Below are positions 23,201 through 33,016 of a stretch of 64,000 bases of DNA, in pieces. The notes beneath the pieces are model-generated. The model ran no database searches. It was not told the DNA's origin and saw nothing but the letters and a program-made list of their open reading frames with translations. How positions within the stretch are numbered: position 1 is the stretch's first letter; the number at the start of each line of letters is the position of its first letter. The DNA lies in contig CM060731.1 of the NCBI GenBank assembly GCA_030704615.1, positions 79,588,756-79,652,755 of the forward strand, given 5' to 3'. This DNA is from Takakia lepidozioides (taxonomy: Eukaryota; Streptophyta; Takakiopsida; Takakiales; Takakiaceae). The position numbers and the translations under genes were made by a program.

Positions 23201-25699
23201 GTTCTCTTTGAAATTGGCCTGGAACACCAGATCAACTGTGACGAAAAGAGATTATGTGTGCCACAGATCCCCCCTTTTTTCGTGGCTATCTGCATGCGCC
23301 TTATGCTACGCCCTCTACTCAGTTAAAAAAAATTCGATGCTCAGCTGCAGAATGGATCCGGTATATATAGTAATTGCATTATGATGAGTACCCTCCGTAA
23401 ATTGATGAGGACTAAGCCCTAACCACTAAGGGCCTCACGAATGAAAGCAAGGAGGGCGCAACAAAAGCCAATCCACTGTTTTATTGGGTTTGCTGAGGTT
23501 CAACACGACGAAATATCACGAATTTCTTATTTAGACTTACTTCTGGATTTGGTTGTGTGCCTGGGTACGATTTCTCTTCATATAAATAGAGCATAAATAC
23601 CAGCCTATGGGTGGGAAAGGGTAAAGCCCCCAGCTCTCCTTCAGCGCTATACTGCACCTGTACATACCTTGTTCCTATTCTCCCTTTTCTCCCTCCCATC
23701 CTGAGTAGGCTCTCTTCTTTGAGCAGGTTTCCGTTTGCATCCTCAAAATTGCATTGCTTGAAATCCAGCTTGGAGCAATCAAATCGGAATCAGACATTCT
23801 GGATTTAGAGTCTGGATAACTTACGAGTCATGATATGACCCTACTTGGACGCCACTAACATTTTAGTTACCTGCACTTTTCAAGTCAGCATCGTGCTTGG
23901 ACTCTTGGGCTTCAAGGACATCTCAACGGCGCGCCTATGTTGAAGGATAAAACCCCTCCTAGGAGTAAGCCTCGGAAAAGCTGCCTCTCCAGCATCGTGT
24001 CCTAGCAGGCTTGCATTCCCGTCCACGCGCAACTGAAGTCATTCAAAACCTCGCGACAAGGCGTACATACAGAGCATCAGGTGCTGCTGCTCCCTTCTGG
24101 TTGATTCTAACAATGACTGTTACACAGCAGCGCATCAGTCCTCTAAAGTCATATAGCGGTTTGCCTACGGTTCTAGAAGACTTTGAGTCAAAGCAAGACC
24201 TAAGGACTTTGGAATCCATATTCGACTTTAGAAGCTCTCAAAGATGACGCTCAACAGTAGGGAACCAAGAACACGGGCCTGCAAGGAAGAAAACACCTCA
24301 TAAAACCTATCAAATATATACAGCTTGAATGTGCAGCCTTACAGAGAAAACTGTCAGGTTTCAACTTGGTCAGATCAAGAAAGGAGCGCGAAACTGGGGC
24401 ACATTTTGCGTTCCATGTGCCTAAAAACCAATTCTCGGGCTCTGAGTAGGAACGTAGGAACCTCATGTCAGCTAAACAGACTGACCAGAACCCTCTGATG
24501 TTCCAGAGTTCAAACTGCACATATCATCGCGTACTAGTAATAATAAAACGCTAAAGCGAGGGCCGGGAGTGTGACATACTTAACTGATCAAGTGCTATTC
24601 TAGACTTTTGCTCCTTGCTATTGCCCTGTCGACGTAAGGTGTACAGGACAAGTAAAACGATCTAACTTAATCACTACATTGATCTATGAGTTGTAATAGA
24701 ACCCAGCTCCACCACTGCGCAAAAGGAACAAACGCAGCCATTAATTGCCTAGGCATGAACATATTACAGAATACTCCGAGGCACAGCTGACTTCAAGATA
24801 ACGTTAGCAACATTGGTCCATCTTCCAGAAAAGGTGGAGCGAAGACAGTTTGAACAAGCAGCTGCGGCCCTCTCCTGTCAAATACCAGCAGTGCGCACTA
24901 CTGTCAGGTTCCAGAACTTGAAAGCGCCGCATGAACTATCCTCTCTGCTTCTTCAGCCTCATACAACCCAGCTATTTAACGTGGATTTCAACCAGTAGCA
25001 GGACCCCGTCGTATTTTGTCCTCCATTCACAGCCTTACACCAATCTCTCCCCACCGAAGAAAAAGTGAGGTTAGAGCTCTTCACTGTGGAGATTGACTGC
25101 AGCAGGAGAGGACAACAGTAAGTAGCACCATGACGGCACCGTATGCACGTATGTTACTGCTGTCTACGGTTGTGGTCAGAGCAGTCTTCAGTTTTCCCGC
25201 GTGTGAATTCATTAAATTAAATTTATCGCTGCTGTACTAAGTCTTCATACGTAATACAGCTTTCCTGTATAATGATGATGAAAACACAGTAAGTTTCCCC
25301 TTATGGCCTCCCTGGGGTTTAATATTTTCCCCTTTATCAGTAAAGCGTAAGCTTTTTGTGTGTTTTTCTTGTTTTGATGAATTTTAGCTTACTCACTAGT
25401 ATAGCATGTAGGTGATGGATTCTAGTTGCGGATTGTGTCAATTTTGAAGTGGATTGAGGTCATTTGCCCCTTCCGAGCTGGTTGATTATGCAATGCGTAA
25501 TTGGGCGTTTCATGCGCGGTAATATTCTTGGAATTTAATAGCTGTTCTAGAAAAGAGAAGACAGTTGAATGCAAGCGTGGGTGGGAGCCTTGCCCGTAAC
25601 GGTCGTTCCGGGGGCACGCTGTCAAATCCCCACCCCCCTCTCCCCTCTCACCTGCGAGCCTGTATTCTAGAATAAACCAATAAAAAATCAAGATGTAGA
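20239..25699. other. Long intergenic stretch, no supported gene
   Basis: Scattered short open frames with no recognisable domain. A minus-strand segment at about 23400-23850 has TATA-like TATTTATGCTCTATTTATAT and could be part of an old LTR or promoter, but no partner copy was found. A CT-rich patch lies at about 20277-20300. Confidence 0.4.
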
Positions 25700-25844
25700 A
25701 GGTAGTGAGATGGCGACGTGATATGTACTATATTATTAAGGTCCGAGGTTCAAATCTTCGAAGGTCCCAGCACATTGAAAGACTGGTTGCATATGCGATT
25801 AATTAATGTATTTTTTCATCTCCAAAGTAATTTCAAGTCCAAGA

Positions 25845-26165
25845 TCCCCGCTCCGCTCCCTTGTTCCCACTCCCCACTCCCCTGTTCCTGATCCCGGCCT
25901 GCTCCCTTGTTCCCAGTCCTTTTGCCTGATCCCCCGCTCCTCCTCAGCCTCTAGCATGCGGCTGCTCCCATGTTCCCGGTCCCCGCTCCCCTCCTCGCCC
26001 TCCGAAACATCGCTTGCTCCTCTGTTCCTGGTTCTTGTTCCCCTCCTCGCTTTCTCTGTGCAGGGATGGGGGGAGGGAACAGGGGTGCAAAAATGGGAGA
26101 ATGTTTGGGAACATGGTCCTGAAGGCGGGGAGCACGAGGAGGGAATAGGAGGTGTGGAGCGCTCC
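25845..26165. repeat. CT-rich then GA-rich low-complexity foldback
   Basis: The plus strand has repeated short units such as GCTCCCTTGTTCCC over about 25845-26045, followed at about 26065-26165 by the complementary style (GGGGAGGGAACAGGGG, GGGGAGCACGAGGAGGGAA). The two halves can partly pair. The open frames across it are an artefact of composition. Confidence 0.5.
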
Positions 26166-26169
26166 CCAC

Positions 26170-27769
26170 CTTCCTACTACAGGATGAAATTTGACTGGAA
26201 TCTGGCCTGCGGGCCCCACCATCTTATACGCTTGCCTTAAGCTTGGATAGCGTAGTCCTCCCCACCACCTCACACTTGTTGGGCAAGCGTAGTCCTCCCC
26301 TTCTATAAATGTAACAAGGGCCTCGGCCCCAAGAGGTTCTGTCCTTGCTCTTTCTTGCTCGTTCCTTTGATGATTTTGGGGGGTGTTGTTTTATACTTTT
26401 TCCGCGACTTCAAGAGTCATGCCCATCAACCTTCCATAGACGAGACTTAATGGATAAGCCTAATTCTCCGTTCTCTCCCTAGGGAAGATGTCTCCACAAT
26501 GCCTCTATCCCTTATAGGACAGAGCCAATAAAATTGCTTACAATGATCATCTAATATTAATTATATATATTACATTTATTAAATATTGGATGCTATCTCA
26601 TCCATTACAATGATTTTCTTGTTTTATTTTATTGTTATGAAGTGATGATACGGCTCTAAATGCATTAAAAAATCAATAGAAGCGTAGGGGTAGTTTCTAG
26701 TCTTGCTGCCTCCTGGAAGGGCCAGAAATTTATTGGATAAAAGGCAAGGAAAAAAATTATTATTTTTAAAAAAAACCATTGAACTAGCTTTTATTAACAA
26801 TGGGGCAACCTTTTGCTTAGGTTGATACACCAAAAAAAGTTATACCTATAGTGAGTGCAATGATAGTAGGAGTGGGGCTGAACAACCTGAAGTGACTAAG
26901 GCATTCAATGGGGTAAAAGCACTTACTAAGCATAGGCCCTCAACTTAGAGGCGGTGGGGCTAAGAGTAGGTTGGTCATAGAGTAGGGGTCAAGTATTAAT
27001 GTATGACTCACCAAAAGCCTAGGAACTTGAAGATGAGAGTCACGATGGGGGGAGGCTTACACCAAAAATTGAAGGGGCTATTTGTGAAACCACCGTCGAC
27101 ACCTACAAAAATATATGTATGGAATAATAAACCTGATAGTGGTGTGAGTCAATTAAACGACCAAGAGTTAGTAAAGTATCCGAGCGAGCAAAAAAGCAAC
27201 CAAGTGTAGGGAGCTATATTTCTAGAGTGACTACAACCATGGTAGGAAGTTCCACCATCCATACGATTCCTATGCTCAAAGGTCTTTGGGGATTTAGAGC
27301 GGACCATTATGCCCAACTCTCATTCGATCAAGGGGTCTATGGAGAATTAGGCGCGAGCTAAGAACTAAGACATAAATGGGAGTTTATCTAAGGAGCAAGT
27401 GTGCGACAGACAACCACCTAAGTGTCACAACCCCCGACACTCAAAAACAGCAAACAGAATGAAGGGCACATTGTAGTGCTCAAGTTCGAAGCCAAGCAAC
27501 TAGATGACCTAACCACCTTAGATCAAGCAAAATCCAAAAGCATTATGTAGCATTTTTAGTGTCAGGACCAAAACAGCGGAATGAAATGATAATCAATACA
27601 GCCCGAAGACCTAAGCGACGACTGCAAAAGACCAAGTGCATAGACCAAGTCCGAGCCTGTCATCAATAGAAGTGGACTACCTAAGAACAGCAGCATCCTA
27701 GAGCAACATCTAACGCATATTATTTTTTTAATAATTTTTAGTCCAACTCTTTTTTATTTCTTACCTCTT
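26170..27769. other. Intergenic, nothing recognised
   Basis: AT-rich sequence. Two near-copies of GCGTAGTCCTCCCC occur at about 26250 and 26288. No supported gene. Confidence 0.4.
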
Positions 27770-27876
27770 ATAACAGGAAGGTGGACACCTAAATGAAACA
27801 CCAGACGGTGGTTTGAACCCACAACCACATCCAACGTGGTATGTGCCCATTACCACTGGGCTACATGCTGGTTGTC
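27770..27876 (-). mobile_element. tRNA-derived SINE, copy a
   Basis: On the minus strand: GACAACCAGCATGTAGCCCA, then GTGGTAATGGGC (A-box-like), and about 35 bases later GTGGGTTCAAACC (B-box), followed by GGTGTCCACCTTCCTG. The spacing and boxes are those of an RNA polymerase III promoter inherited from a tRNA. A nearly identical body lies at 28240-28345. Confidence 0.75.
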
Positions 27877-28175
27877 ACGCATATTGTGAAGCTTCTCGAA
27901 GTTCAAATTTTTCGGGCCTACAATTAAAGTCCTTGTCGATATTATGTGGGGAGAGTTGGGGGTTGGTATCTTGTGAGCACGGCGTGAGCACAACCCATTG
28001 TCATGGGGGTCCTATGTTTTTAAACCACGGTCATAGGAGTTACATGTTTTGAGGCACAGTGCATTTACAGTTGCACCAAAATGATAAACTATCTTATCTA
28101 TCTATACACTCATGAACATTCGATACATTTCAAACCATTACTTGTAAGCCAAAACATAATAAAGTAAATAAAAAG
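27877..28175. other. Spacer between SINE copies a and b
   Basis: About 300 bases of AT-rich sequence with no feature recognised. Confidence 0.5.
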
Positions 28176-28345
28176 TATGACGCGCCTCGCGAAGGGAGCG
28201 TAACTTATAGTATCACTTCACCACAAGGGCTACTACCTTCCAGCTGAAAGGTGGACACTTTCATGACACAACAGACCGTGGTTTGAACCCACAACCACAT
28301 CCAACGTGGTATGTGCCCATTACCATGGGCTACATGCTGGTTGTC
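28176..28345 (-). mobile_element. tRNA-derived SINE, copy b, with LINE-A-like 3' end
   Basis: The minus-strand body matches copy a over about 50 bases with almost no differences (A-box TAGCCCATGGTAATGGGC, B-box GGGTTCAAACC). It then continues through GTGTCCACCTTTCAGCTGG to AGTTACGCTCCCTTCGCGAG, which resembles the terminal motif of the LINE-A tail near 60 kb. Copy a lacks that last part. Confidence 0.75.
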
Positions 28346-29395
28346 CCAAAACATAATATACTAAGGGAATCATTTTGATATTAAAATATTATGTGTGATT
28401 CACCACCTAACGAAAAACTAAAAACATAGTCTATAAACCCTAATTCGCCGAAAATTTCGTAAAATGAAACCATAGCCGTGAACCCTAACCATGCGGCGGC
28501 GGGGTATTGCAATGAGAAAGCTTTGGTCATATAACCACAAACATGAGAGGCGGCAGATTTCGCATTAAAAAATAAAATTAACCGGAAATAAACGGGTATC
28601 TGCAGTTTAATCCCTACATAATCGCTGTATAATCCGGGTATCTGCAGTTTAGGCCCTACAAATTTTCAATTTCGCATTGAGAAATTAAAATTAAAAAAGT
28701 AGTAGTTTCGGGAGTGAGAGTTTCGTCTCGATAAACTATCCATAGGACGTGATGACCTTTAAGGTCTCTTGGAGTCTCGGCGCCCTTTCTCAAGTCTATC
28801 ATGGAAAGGGCCTAGTATCGGATGAGCATAGCATGAGGAAATCCCACGCCTATAGGCTAACATGTTTATCATGTATAGGGGTTATTTGTTTCTTGAGTGT
28901 TGCCGCGAGTAATTGAGCAGATAAAAATAGTTTCGCACATGTTTTAGTTTCTCAATTTTGGTTTCGCTGTCGAATATTCCAAAGGCATCTTAGGAATATT
29001 CGGAATATGCGCTTGCGCTCACGTGAGCAAGCCCACGCGCTACCCAACCTCAGGAGAGACATAGAGGATATCCGTCATCTGTTGGGAGGCTTATAGTTTT
29101 GTTTCATTATTTCCTCAAAGAACCTAATTCTTCCCCCTCCCATTAGACGTTGAATTGAACATGAGGCTAACATGCTTGTTTTCAACAAATGCGTAAATCG
29201 GAAAAAAAGGGGATACTTTTGAACTTCATATAACCAAGCATATTAGAATTTATTTGCATGTTATGTTGTTGTGGAGTCTTAAAGAATTGTAGACCACGCT
29301 TGAGCTTTCTCACTATATCACACTCAAAATTGTTAACATGTACGATGTTGATTACACATAATGAAATAACAGTGACATTTGGTGGGTTAGTTAAT
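28346..29395. other. Intergenic with short telomere-box motifs and a direct repeat
   Basis: CCCTAA-type motifs occur near 28436 and 28484. CGGGTATCTGCAGTTTA is repeated at about 28600 and 28637. A perfect 12-bp palindrome with a CACGTG core sits at 29017-29028. No supported gene. Confidence 0.4.
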
Positions 29396-29530
29396 ATAAC
29401 GGCTCTCGAAGGAAGCGTAAATTATGGTGTTTCTTGACCTCGGAGGACCAGCGGAAAAGTGGAGACTTTTGCAAACCCACAACCACTTCCGAGGTGGAAT
29501 GGCCCATTACCATTGGGCTACAACTTGGAC
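29396..29530 (-). mobile_element. tRNA-derived SINE, copy c, diverged
   Basis: The minus-strand sequence has TAGCCCAATGGTAATGGGCC (A-box region), GGTTGTGGGTTTG (decayed B-box), AGTCTCCACTTTTCCGCTGG and TTTACGCTTCCTTCGAGAGC. It matches copy b in order, including the terminal TTACGC motif, but is more diverged. Confidence 0.65.
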
Positions 29531-29607
29531 ATTTGGTGGGTGTTGGGGTTCCACATTGACCAAGAATAGAGCAGCAAAGACCTCTTATATTATACCATAC
29601 TAGGGTA

Positions 29608-30110
29608 GCCTGTGCCGTTGGCCCAAGTGTCCAGGGTCATGTGTATGCCCAAGTGCAATCTCCTATGCATTCAAGTGCATCTCTTATGTCTAGGCCCAAG
29701 TATGACCTCCAGGTGCCTGTGCCGTTGGGCCAAGTGTCAAGTGTCATCTAAGCCCAAGTGCAATCTCATATGTATGCAAGTGTGTCTCCTATGTCGAGGC
29801 CCAAGTGCAACCTCTAGGGTAGCCTCTGCCGTTGGCCCAAGGGTCCAATGTCATGTAAGTCCAAATGCATGTTTTTTCCACATAGTATGGCCTACATGTG
29901 AAGAATTGAAATCTAAGACCAAGTGCAATCTTCTATTCATGTATCCAAGTGCATCTCCCATTCAGAGCCCCAATTGTCCACTGCCATGCCCAAGTCCAAT
30001 CTCCTATGTATCCAGTGCAATTACCTATGTATCCAATTGCGTCTCCTATGTCGAGGCCCAAGTGCAACCTGTAGGCCCTAGGGTAGCCTGGGCCAACGGC
30101 CCAAGTGTCC
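29608..30110. repeat. 107-bp tandem repeat, two full and several broken units
   Basis: Units start at 29608, 29715 and 29822 with GCCTGTGCCGTTGGCCCAAG or close variants and contain CCCAAGTGCAATCTC and TGTCGAGGCCCAAGTG. The third unit breaks off. The motifs return out of register at 29915-30110, with a last GGCCCAAGTGTCCAATGTCA near 30100. It is non-coding. Confidence 0.7.
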
Positions 30111-30129
30111 AATGTCATCTAAGTCTAAT

Positions 30130-30225
30130 CAGTTTTTTTCCACAGAGCCTACGACCAGATTTGAACTGGAGACCTTTCCCTTGATATCTCTCCCTTCGAG
30201 GCTCCAACCATTGTCCGGGGAATGC
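30130..30225 (-). mobile_element. Possible tRNA-derived SINE relic
   Basis: The minus strand has CAATGGTTGGAGCCTCGAAG (A-box-like), about 35 bases later CCAGTTCAAATCTGG (B-box), then a sequence ending GTGGAAAAAAACTGAT. The spacing is right, but only one copy is visible and it is not the same family as copies a-d. Confidence 0.4.
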
Positions 30226-30514
30226 CCACTTTGCCATTTTTGCTATTTTCCCTGAATTTCCAGCGACCAAAAGTACTTGGAATTTCACATCTCCCACACC
30301 GCAGGTCCAAAGATCATGAGACCAAGCCCGTGCACCCCTCCTCGTCCAGGGCTTTCCAACGGTACCAAGCACGGGGCTGGGCCCGCAGTTTGGGACATCT
30401 CAATGTGACAAAACAAAACAAAACAAACGTCTCCATTCATATGTTGATAATGAATAAAAACATCACTTAAAAGATAACGTTGAATATCCATCATCTTCGT
30501 GAATCTCTCTATTA

Positions 30515-30700
30515 AAAAGATGTGCCTTGGTGGTAAAACACTCTTTGTGTTGACATGTGAGTCTAGGGTTCAAACCCCTGAAAGTTGTCTCTCTCTTCCT
30601 TCCCCTCTTTGCCATCATGGCCTCTTAAGGGGTTACGGGTTTATCTTCTTCATTGGTATTTCCTTGGAAAGAAAAAGAGATAAAAAATACATAAACGAAC
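30515..30700 (+). mobile_element. tRNA-derived SINE, second family
   Basis: TGTGCCTTGGTGGTAAAACA (A-box region, about 30521-30540) and AGGGTTCAAACCCC (B-box, about 30565-30578) are followed by a CT-rich body and an A-rich end near 30670-30695. This is the layout of a pol III retroposon. Its sequence differs from SINE copies a-d. Confidence 0.6.
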
Positions 30701-31374
30701 TTTAACAGGCTTAAAAGATAAGCTATGGTTTGACAAAGTTGTCATCCTACCTATTATACTCACATGGTCACAAAATAGCATCAACTTCCAATTACATTTG
30801 AGAGATTATAACAAAAGAAATGGTCAAGTTTTTATTTAGACTCCAAATTACCTCCCAAAAATTGGTTTGACCAAGGGTTTGACCCATGTTCTACACTTTT
30901 CCTAGGAGAATGACCTCCACATTCACTTGGGGTACATATATTCACTCCAATCTCATATAAAATCGGTGTAGAGGCATATCACGTCGTAATGGAATACAAA
31001 ATAGTGCATCAAAGATGTAATTTTGAGCATTCGAGTAGAAAATTCAGCCCTTGAATACCGATAGCATGACATGATAAAAAATATAGCTGGGCATAAAACT
31101 CGTCGATTGTTATACCAGCTTGTATACTAGCCAGACGATACTCCTAAGAAGGTTAAAATAAAGACCGATCCACTTGTACACTTCAACTGCAAGAGAAAGA
31201 AAAAGAGGTAATATACAGCCGAACCTGAAACATAGCCGGATCCCATGCCGATGGGCCCTTGCCATAGCCACTAGTGCATGCCCTATCCACCTTGCCACCA
31301 TCTAATTGACCCTCCATCTTTTCTTGCACTCCCTCATACCAGGGCCACACACGGCAAATGCGTCCGCGGAACGC
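30701..31374. other. Intergenic, nothing recognised
   Basis: AT-rich, no supported gene or repeat. Confidence 0.45.
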
Positions 31375-31534
31375 AGCTCCCATAACGCGGGGCCTTGGCG
31401 TGCAGGGATGTAGACCGTCCATAGGCTGGCGCCGCTACGTCAAGGTAACCGAGTAGCTCCCATAACGCGGGGCCTTGGCGCGCAGGGATGTAGACCGTCC
31501 CTAGGCTGGCGCCGTTGCGTCAGGGTAACCGAGT
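31375..31534. repeat. 80-bp tandem duplication
   Basis: Two head-to-tail copies (31375-31454, 31455-31534) that differ at only a few positions and contain CATAACGCGGGGCCTTGGCG and GATGTAGACCGTCC. A GC-rich neighbourhood extends to about 31930 with further ACGCAGCT words and a duplicated TTCAGCCACTGTGC near 31770-31805. Confidence 0.85.
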
Positions 31535-32013
31535 TCGGAGACGGGAGGAGAACTGCGTTATGCAGCCAAACGCAGCTCAACGCACGTTCCAGGAAGCGCA
31601 CACCAGACCGGGGACATCCACGCATTCTGTGTCATTTTGACGTGGTTGTGGGCCGTTGGATTACACACCATCTCAATCATTCCTAGTTTGCTACCTACTC
31701 GACGCATTGGGGAACGGCAGGCAGTGTGCCTGCAACGCAGCTGCCGTCCAGCAACGTACCGGGGCCTGCCTTCAGCCACTGTGCCTGCGTTCAGCCACTG
31801 TGCGTCCTTCGAACGGGGCCTTTTGCCAAGTGTGGCCGGGTCATCACCATGCCACCTCTTCTACGCTCCCTACCGACCCTCCATCTCTTCTGAAAGCTCC
31901 CTCTTTGGCTATAGCTTGCCCAAATGACCTCCCTACACCTCTAGAACCTCCTCCAATCTAGAACTTTCCTTAGCCAACTTTGGCATGCATTAGCGATGTG
32001 GCCCGATGCTATG

Positions 32014-32395
32014 ACCTCCTTTGTTGGGACAGCTTGCTAGATGTCCAATTTTCTTTGCTTAAGTTTTATTTTTTTCTTTTTTAAAGAAAAGGGGACAGTG
32101 GCCTTGTAAGTTTTCTTTTGGAAGATAAGGGTACATATTCACAATCTTTGGCACATACGTGGTGATTTTTTGCCAGAAAAAAAACATTGTCCATAACTCT
32201 CTCTCGCGGGCCTCCTTTGTTGGGACAGCTTGCTAGATGTCCAATTTTCTTTGCTTAAGTTTTTTCTTTTTCTTTTGTAAAGAAAAGGCGACAGTAACCC
32301 TTGTAAGTTTTCTTTTGGAACGATGAGGGTACATATTCACAATCTTTGGCACATATCGGGTGATTTTTTGCCAGAAAAGGAAAGATGTTGTCCAC

Positions 32396-32407
<12 letters not shown>
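32014..32407. repeat. 197-bp direct repeat running into a CT tract
   Basis: Copy 1 is 32014-32210 and copy 2 is 32211-32407. Both contain GGGACAGCTTGCTAGATGTC, GTAAGTTTTCTTTTGGAA and GATTTTTTGCCAGAAAA and end in a CT run. In copy 2 that run opens into a long CT/CCCTC tract. There are small indels between copies. Confidence 0.85.
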
Positions 32408-32442
<35 letters not shown>

Positions 32443-32638
32443 TCGCTCCCTCTCGCTCCCCCTCGCTCCCCCTCTCTCTCCCTCGCTCTCCCTCTCCCTC
32501 CCTCTCCCCCTCTCTCCCCCCGCTCTCCCCTCCCCTCCCCTCCCCTCCCGCCCCCTCCCGCCCCCTCTCCCGCGCTCTCCCTCTCTCTCCCCTCTCCCCT
32601 CGCCCTCCCTCGCCCTCCCTCCCGCTCCCTCCCGCTCC

Positions 32639-32691
<53 letters not shown>

Positions 32692-32692
32692 C
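32398..32692. repeat. CT microsatellite with interrupted CCCTC core
   Basis: Pure CT runs at both ends (about 32398-32437 and 32645-32690) flank CCCTCTCC / CTCGCTCC / CCCTCCC variants. The long open frames here on both strands are low-complexity artefacts (Ser-Leu and Arg-Glu repeats). Confidence 0.95.
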
Positions 32693-32869
32693 AAGTCACG
32701 TAGGCAAGCATATGGTTGATTTCAGGAATTTGGGAGGGTTGATTTATATGTGAAATAGGTGAGGTAAAATGAACAAGTTCCCCCAAAACAGGCCAGTTCT
32801 CTCATGGGATCTTGAATTTTTTATGGAATCACATTTCCAAGGGGGAGTAATTGTTGTTGCTGCATAATA

Positions 32870-33016
32870 AACAACCAACGTGTAGCCAGTGGTAAGGGCA
32901 TATACCCTCGTACTAGTGGTTATGAGTTCAAACCACCCTATTGGTTGTTACAAAGGTGTCCACCTTCCTACCGGAAGGCAATAGCCATTCTGGGTCCATC
33001 TTTTTTTTTTTTTTTG
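32870..33016 (+). mobile_element. tRNA-derived SINE, copy d, plus orientation, poly-T ended
   Basis: GTGTAGCCAGTGGTAAGGGC (A-box), GAGTTCAAACCACC (B-box) and GGTGTCCACCTTCCTACCGG match SINE copies a-c on the opposite strand. It continues to CCATTCTGGGTCCATC and ends in 15 T. The poly-T end differs from copies b and c. Confidence 0.75.

Noticed and set aside
25705-25765. B-box-like GAGGTTCAAATCTTCGA
   Set aside because: No convincing A-box at the right distance and no second copy, so not listed as a SINE.
25806-26240. 144-codon Ser/Pro-rich frame
   Set aside because: Low-complexity repeats explain it and there is no domain.
32233-32786. Six overlapping long open frames of Ser-Leu or Arg-Glu repeats
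   Set aside because: They are produced by the CT microsatellite on both strands and have no non-repetitive domain.
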